16,403 nucleotides of DNA, taken from positions 1-16,403 of the forward strand of contig JAEXRM010000224.1 of the NCBI GenBank assembly GCA_023440865.1, in the 5' to 3' direction. Shown piece after piece: positions 13,435-16,403 of this stretch. Made by a program: the position numbers and the translations under genes. The DNA is from Bacillota bacterium (lineage in GTDB: Bacteria; Bacillota; Clostridia; DSM-8532). The notes below the pieces were generated by a model that was not told the DNA's origin, did no database searches, and saw only the letters and a list, made by a program, of their open reading frames with translations. How positions within the stretch are numbered: the stretch's first letter is position 1; each line of letters opens with the position of its first letter.

Positions 13435-13469
13435 ACGCCGCCGCCTAGAGCCGGCAGCCGAAGCAAACT
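13396..13469 (+). repeat. Exact 37-bp tandem duplication at the feoB 3' end
   Basis: A 37-base unit beginning GAACGCCGCCGCC and ending AAGCAAACT occurs at 13396-13432 and again, identical, at 13433-13469. A third partial copy of 14 bases (13470-13483, one mismatch) follows. Copy one encodes the last FeoB residues (RRRLEPAAEAN) and the TGA is formed across the junction, so copy two is untranslated. Identity of the copies points to a recent event. Confidence 0.95.
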
Positions 13470-13588
13470 GAACGCCGTCGCCTCCCTGAGCAGGAAACGG
13501 CATGCATGGACCCCGCGAACGAACAAAACCCCTCCCGGTGGCGCCACAGCACCTGCTGATGGCGCGCGGAGATGGAAGGAGAACCTGC

Positions 13589-13753
13589 ATGGGACCGACT
13601 ATTGTCGTTGGATTGATCTTTCTGGCCCTCATCGCCTTTGCGGCCTTTCGCAGCTTCAGAAGCATGAAGGAGAACAAGTGCCCGGGTTGTTCCGGCGGAT
13701 GCGCCTGCTCGGGCAGCTGTGACACGAAGGAAACCGCCGGGAAATCCCATTGA
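13589..13753 (+). CDS. FeoB-associated Cys-rich membrane protein
   Basis: 54-residue protein with one N-terminal membrane segment (about 4-23, PTIVVGLIFLALIAFAAFRSF) and a cytoplasmic tail containing five Cys in KCPGCSGGCACSGSC. This is the FeoB-associated Cys-rich family, always found after feoB in clostridia and thought to assist iron handling; the mechanism is not established. GGAAGGAG precedes the ATG at 13589; an in-frame ATG further upstream would extend into a non-conserved stretch. It is 154 bases after feoB, the gap being partly made of the tandem duplication. Confidence 0.93.
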   Translation: MGPTIVVGLIFLALIAFAAFRSFRSMKENKCPGCSGGCACSGSCDTKETAGKSH

Positions 13754-13873
13754 GCCCGTGCGGACAGGCTGTCGCCATGTTCCGGTTCATGCCGCGGCAA
13801 TCGCGGGTCTGCAAGTGACCAAACGCATACACCGATCCGGAAGTCACTACCTCCTGACCGTCCGGACATGATG

Positions 13874-13910
13874 AAGGGAAGCCGTATCGCAGCACGGCTT
13901 CCCTTTTTTT
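13874..13910 (+). terminator. Intrinsic terminator of the feo operon
   Basis: Stem AAGGGAAGCCGT (13874-13885) with its exact complement (13894-13905) around an 8-base loop, followed by T7 (13904-13910). Placed 120 bases after the Cys-rich gene and 50 bases beyond the prfC stop on the other strand, so it may also serve prfC, although the minus-strand side has only a short T run. Confidence 0.95.
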
Positions 13911-13959
13911 GGTCCCGATGTGTCATTGCCGGCAGGCAAGCGGTGGCTTGCGCGCCGCC

Positions 13960-15555
13960 CTATGACATGTCCCGCAGCACAAGTCCCTTGTTCTTGTCGA
14001 CCGCCCAGTTGATGGACCAGTCGTTCTCGAACAGCAGCACATGCTGGCCGTGCTTGTCCTCTGTCGCCAGGGTGGAGGAGGTGAGGTTGAGTTCTTTGGT
14101 TTCCTTGGGCGACTCCGTGATCCATCGGGCGAAGCGGAAGGGCAGCTGCACCAGACGCAGGTCCGCCCCGTACTCGTTCTTGAGCCGGTGTTCCAGGACC
14201 TCAAACTGCAGGACGCCGACGGCACCGATGATGTATTCCTCGAGTCCGAAGTCGAGCTGCTTGAAGATTTGGATCGCCCCTTCCTCGGACAACTGTGTGA
14301 TGCCTTTGACGAACTGCTTGCGCTTCATCGTGTCCTTGGCGGAGACGCGGGCGAAATGCTCGGCCGGGAACGAGGGCAGACCGGAGAAGGTCATGCCGCT
14401 CTTGGCTGACAGCGCGTCGCCGATGCGGAAGATGCCCGGATCGAACAGTCCGATGATGTCGCCGGGATAGGCAACCTCGACGATCTCCCGGTCCTGCGCC
14501 ATGAACTGCTGCGGCTGCGACAGACGGATCGGCTTGGCGCTGCCGCTGTGGCTGACCTGCATGCCACGCTCGAACACGCCCGAGCAGATGCGCACGAACG
14601 CGAGACGGTCGCGGTGGTTCGGGTTCATGTTGGCCTGGATCTTGAAGATGAAGCCGCTGAAGCCGTCGGCCAGCGGATCGACCAAGGCGTCGCCGAATTC
14701 GCGCAGACCCGGGCATGGGGCGATCTTCAGGAACTCCTCGAGGAACGGCTCCACACCGAAGTTTGTCATGGCGCTGCCAAAGAATACCGGGGTCAGTTCG
14801 CCGCGCAGCACGCGCTTGAGGTCGAACGGGTCGCCGGCCACGTCGAGCAGGGCGATTTCATCCACAAGACGCGAGTAGTAGGGCTCGCCCAGCAGCTCCG
14901 CATAGACGGGATCGTCGACGGAGCCGGAGCTCGATGCGATGATGGCCTGCCCGTGCGTGTTGTCGCTGGTGAACAGCTCGATTTGGTTGAGCTTGCGGTT
15001 GTACACGCCCTTGAAGTCGCCGTCGATGCCGATCGGCCAGTTCATGGGCGTGGAGCGGATGCCGAAGACATCCTCGAGCTCCTGCATCAGCTCGAACGGA
15101 TCGCGCGCCGCGCGGTCCATCTTGTTGATGAAGGTGAAGATCGGGATGCCGCGCATCTTGCAGACATGAAACAGCTTGATGGTCTGCGCCTCGACACCCT
15201 TCGCGCCGTCGATGAGCATGACGGCGGCATCGGCTGCGACGAGGGTGCGGTAGGTATCCTCCGAGAAGTCCTGGTGGCCCGGCGTGTCGAGGATGTTGAC
15301 GCAGTAACCGTCGTATTCGAACTGCATGGCGCTCGAGGTGACGGAGATGCCGCGCTGCTTCTCGATGTCCATCCAGTCGGACACGGCGTGCTTGGACGCC
15401 TTGCGGGCCTTGACGGAGCCGGCCATGTGGATGGCGCCTCCGTACAGCAGCAGCTTTTCGGTGAGGGTCGTCTTGCCGGCGTCAGGATGGGAGATGATGG
15501 CGAAGGTGCGCCGGCGCACAATCTCCTCCTGGAGCGTTTCCTGCGGGGTTGGCAT
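13960..15555 (-). CDS. prfC: Peptide chain release factor 3
   Basis: GTPase that recycles release factors 1 and 2 from the ribosome after termination. 531 residues, nearly the E. coli RF3 length (529). Motifs: G1 SHPDAGKTT (22-30), switch I RGISVTSS with Thr73, G3 DTPGH (90-94), G4 NKMD (144-147), followed by the translation-factor beta-barrel and the RF3 C-terminal domain (from about 385, GLPSFPAEHFARV ... QLSEEGAIQIF ... GAVGVLQFEVLEHRL). Start at 15555 (MPTPQETLQEEI) has AAAGGAAG 8 bases upstream; an in-frame ATG at 15597 would lie upstream of that site and next to the -10 box. Ends with TAG. Own promoter, downstream of the Fic gene. Confidence 0.98.
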   Translation of the reverse strand: MPTPQETLQEEIVRRRTFAIISHPDAGKTTLTEKLLLYGGAIHMAGSVKARKASKHAVSDWMDIEKQRGISVTSSAMQFEYDGYCVNILDTPGHQDFSEDTYRTLVAADAAVMLIDGAKGVEAQTIKLFHVCKMRGIPIFTFINKMDRAARDPFELMQELEDVFGIRSTPMNWPIGIDGDFKGVYNRKLNQIELFTSDNTHGQAIIASSSGSVDDPVYAELLGEPYYSRLVDEIALLDVAGDPFDLKRVLRGELTPVFFGSAMTNFGVEPFLEEFLKIAPCPGLREFGDALVDPLADGFSGFIFKIQANMNPNHRDRLAFVRICSGVFERGMQVSHSGSAKPIRLSQPQQFMAQDREIVEVAYPGDIIGLFDPGIFRIGDALSAKSGMTFSGLPSFPAEHFARVSAKDTMKRKQFVKGITQLSEEGAIQIFKQLDFGLEEYIIGAVGVLQFEVLEHRLKNEYGADLRLVQLPFRFARWITESPKETKELNLTSSTLATEDKHGQHVLLFENDWSINWAVDKNKGLVLRDMS

Positions 15556-15600
15556 GCTTGATACTTCCTTTCCGGATCTTCTTTCCGGGTGAACCATACA

Positions 15601-15629
15601 ATTTTACGGGGTGACAGGGTGGCTGTCAA
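15601..15629 (-). promoter_or_regulatory. prfC promoter
   Basis: Minus-strand TTGACA (15624-15629), 17 bases, TAAAAT (15601-15606). Transcription would start near 15594, leaving a leader of about 39 bases with the ribosome binding site. This separates prfC from the Fic gene, for which no clear terminator is seen. Confidence 0.85.
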
Positions 15630-15708
15630 CGCGTCTGATGATGATGCCGCCAGCATGGCGCGATTGAGCGGGAAGGTGTCATGTCGGAGGGCGGGAATGA
15701 CAAGCACA

Positions 15709-16299
15709 TCAATGTGGCCCGATATGTGCCTGAAGGCCTTTCCTCCGCAATCCGGCAGTGTCGCCGCGGGAACGGCGCAATGCGCCGGACCAGGTGCGGA
15801 TGGTCTGCGCGCGCAGGAAGTCGATCATCGGCTGCAGGGTTTCTTCGGCATCATACTGCTCCAACGCCTGATCATACGCTTTGCGTTCCTCCTCGAAGAC
15901 GACGATGGGAGGATGGTTGCGGCACATGAGCCAGTAGTTGGTCAGGGTGCGGCCGGTACGACCGTTGCCATCGGCGAAGGGGTGGATGTGCTCGAAGCGG
16001 GCGTGCAGATAGGCTGCGGGAGCCAGGGGGTTATCTCCCTGCCCTGTGTTGAGCTCGTCGACCAGCTCGCGAAGGGCCGGCTCGACTTCCTCCGGGGGGG
16101 ATCCGACCTCGTGAATGCCTGTTGCGTAATCGCCCTTCTTGAACTCGCCGGGTCTTTCACTGCGTGCAACATATCTCCGGGTGTCATAGGTTCCCGCGGT
16201 GAGGATGCGGTGGTTTAGCAATGCCGCATCGATGGCGTCTTCTGTGTCATAAGGCTTTGTGCGCCAGTATTGGCGGATTTGCGCGTCGAGATCGTCCAA
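15709..16299 (-). CDS. Fic domain protein (probable AMP-transferase)
   Basis: Fic enzymes transfer AMP or another phosphate-containing group to hydroxyl side chains of target proteins. 196 residues with the full active-site motif HPFADGNGRTGR (106-117, catalytic His106) and a target-docking flap GEFKKGDYATG (51-61). The usual N-terminal inhibitory motif (S/T)xxxE(G/N) is not obvious: the matching place reads LLNHRILTAG. Start is TTG at 16299 with GGAGGA 4-5 bases upstream; an in-frame TGA lies only seven codons further up, so no longer protein is possible. The last 25 residues (RRSRGDTAGLRRKG ...) are basic and look unlike the compact Fic fold. No antitoxin-like ORF is seen next to it. Targets unknown. 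Confidence 0.9.
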   Translation of the reverse strand: MDDLDAQIRQYWRTKPYDTEDAIDAALLNHRILTAGTYDTRRYVARSERPGEFKKGDYATGIHEVGSPPEEVEPALRELVDELNTGQGDNPLAPAAYLHARFEHIHPFADGNGRTGRTLTNYWLMCRNHPPIVVFEEERKAYDQALEQYDAEETLQPMIDFLRAQTIRTWSGALRRSRGDTAGLRRKGLQAHIGPH

Positions 16300-16343
16300 G
16301 TCGTCCTCCGGATGATGCGTTCATATGGGATGCGTGCAAGAAG

Positions 16344-16371
16344 ATTATACCACAGCGTCTTTTCCTGTCTG
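16344..16371 (-). promoter_or_regulatory. Promoter of the Fic gene
   Basis: Minus-strand CAGACA (16366-16371, 4 of 6 to TTGACA), 16 bases, TATAAT (16344-16349), with a TGn extension before the -10 box (TGTGGTATAAT). Leader of about 38 bases to the TTG start. Confidence 0.75.
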
Positions 16372-16388
16372 CCGGAAGCGTTTATAAT
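16361..16388 (+). promoter_or_regulatory. Possible divergent promoter at the window end
   Basis: TATAAT (16383-16388) with a weak TTTCCT 16 bases upstream points off the right edge, suggesting a divergent gene outside the window. An ATG at 16398 would be almost leaderless, so the real start is probably beyond the end. Confidence 0.4.
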
Positions 16389-16403
16389 GGGTAGAACATG
16401 AAA

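Noticed and set aside
14548..15561. Open frame of 337 codons opposite prfC
   Set aside because: Shadow of release factor 3; composition is rich in Val/Asp/Glu/Gly with no domain and no initiation signals.

Overview
The window looks like a chromosomal segment of a high-G+C (about 60% by eye) anaerobic member of the Bacillota, most likely a clostridial lineage. Evidence for this is a divergent lexA / yneA-like pair with Bacillus-type GAAC-N4-GTTC SOS boxes, a feoA-feoB-FeoB-associated Cys-rich protein cluster, a VTC polyphosphate-polymerase-like gene next to a DUF4956 membrane protein, a tandem-ACT protein of clostridial type, AGGAGG-type ribosome binding sites and strong sigma-A-type promoters. 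No phage, IS, CRISPR, rRNA or tRNA was recognised, and the genus cannot be told from what is here.

Layout. (1) 1-1560: an octamer-like C/A-rich repeat tract in the leader of xylose isomerase (xylA), closed by a hairpin shared with the convergent next gene. (2) 1573-4007 (minus): an OmpR-type response regulator followed by its histidine kinase, whose sensor region holds a Thr-Gly-Asn repeat. (3) 4172-5721 (plus): divergent from that pair, a VTC-domain protein preceded by a perfect 22-bp palindrome, then a DUF4956 membrane protein. (4) 5758-6539: biotin transporter subunit bioY under a promoter overlapped by a BirA-operator-like site. (5) 6564-7194: a GNAT acetyltransferase with a strong promoter and a structured leader. 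(6) 7216-8520: a large inverted repeat, then lexA (minus) and a LysM-containing YneA-like division inhibitor (plus), with three LexA boxes between them. (7) 8521-9669: a 332-bp segment with a tiny seven-codon ORF and a terminator-like fold, then a tandem-ACT protein and a PspC-domain protein, ended by a strong bidirectional terminator. (8) 9715-10949 (minus): a NahK-like sugar kinase of the aminoglycoside phosphotransferase fold. (9) 11025-13910 (plus): a ferrous iron uptake operon with a Fur-box-like site; feoA is interrupted by an in-frame UAG, feoB is intact and ends in a 37-bp tandem duplication, followed by the small Cys-rich FeoB partner and a terminator. (10) 13960-16371 (minus): peptide chain release factor 3 (prfC) and, upstream of it, a Fic-domain protein that starts with TTG.

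How it works together. Most units are independent housekeeping or stress modules, several with readable control: SOS (lexA/yneA), biotin (bioY) and iron (feo). The least understood unit is the two-component system divergent from the VTC/DUF4956 pair with a palindrome between them. I infer, but cannot show, that they form one regulated cell-envelope or polyphosphate module. The most concrete anomaly is the amber codon in an otherwise well-preserved feoA.
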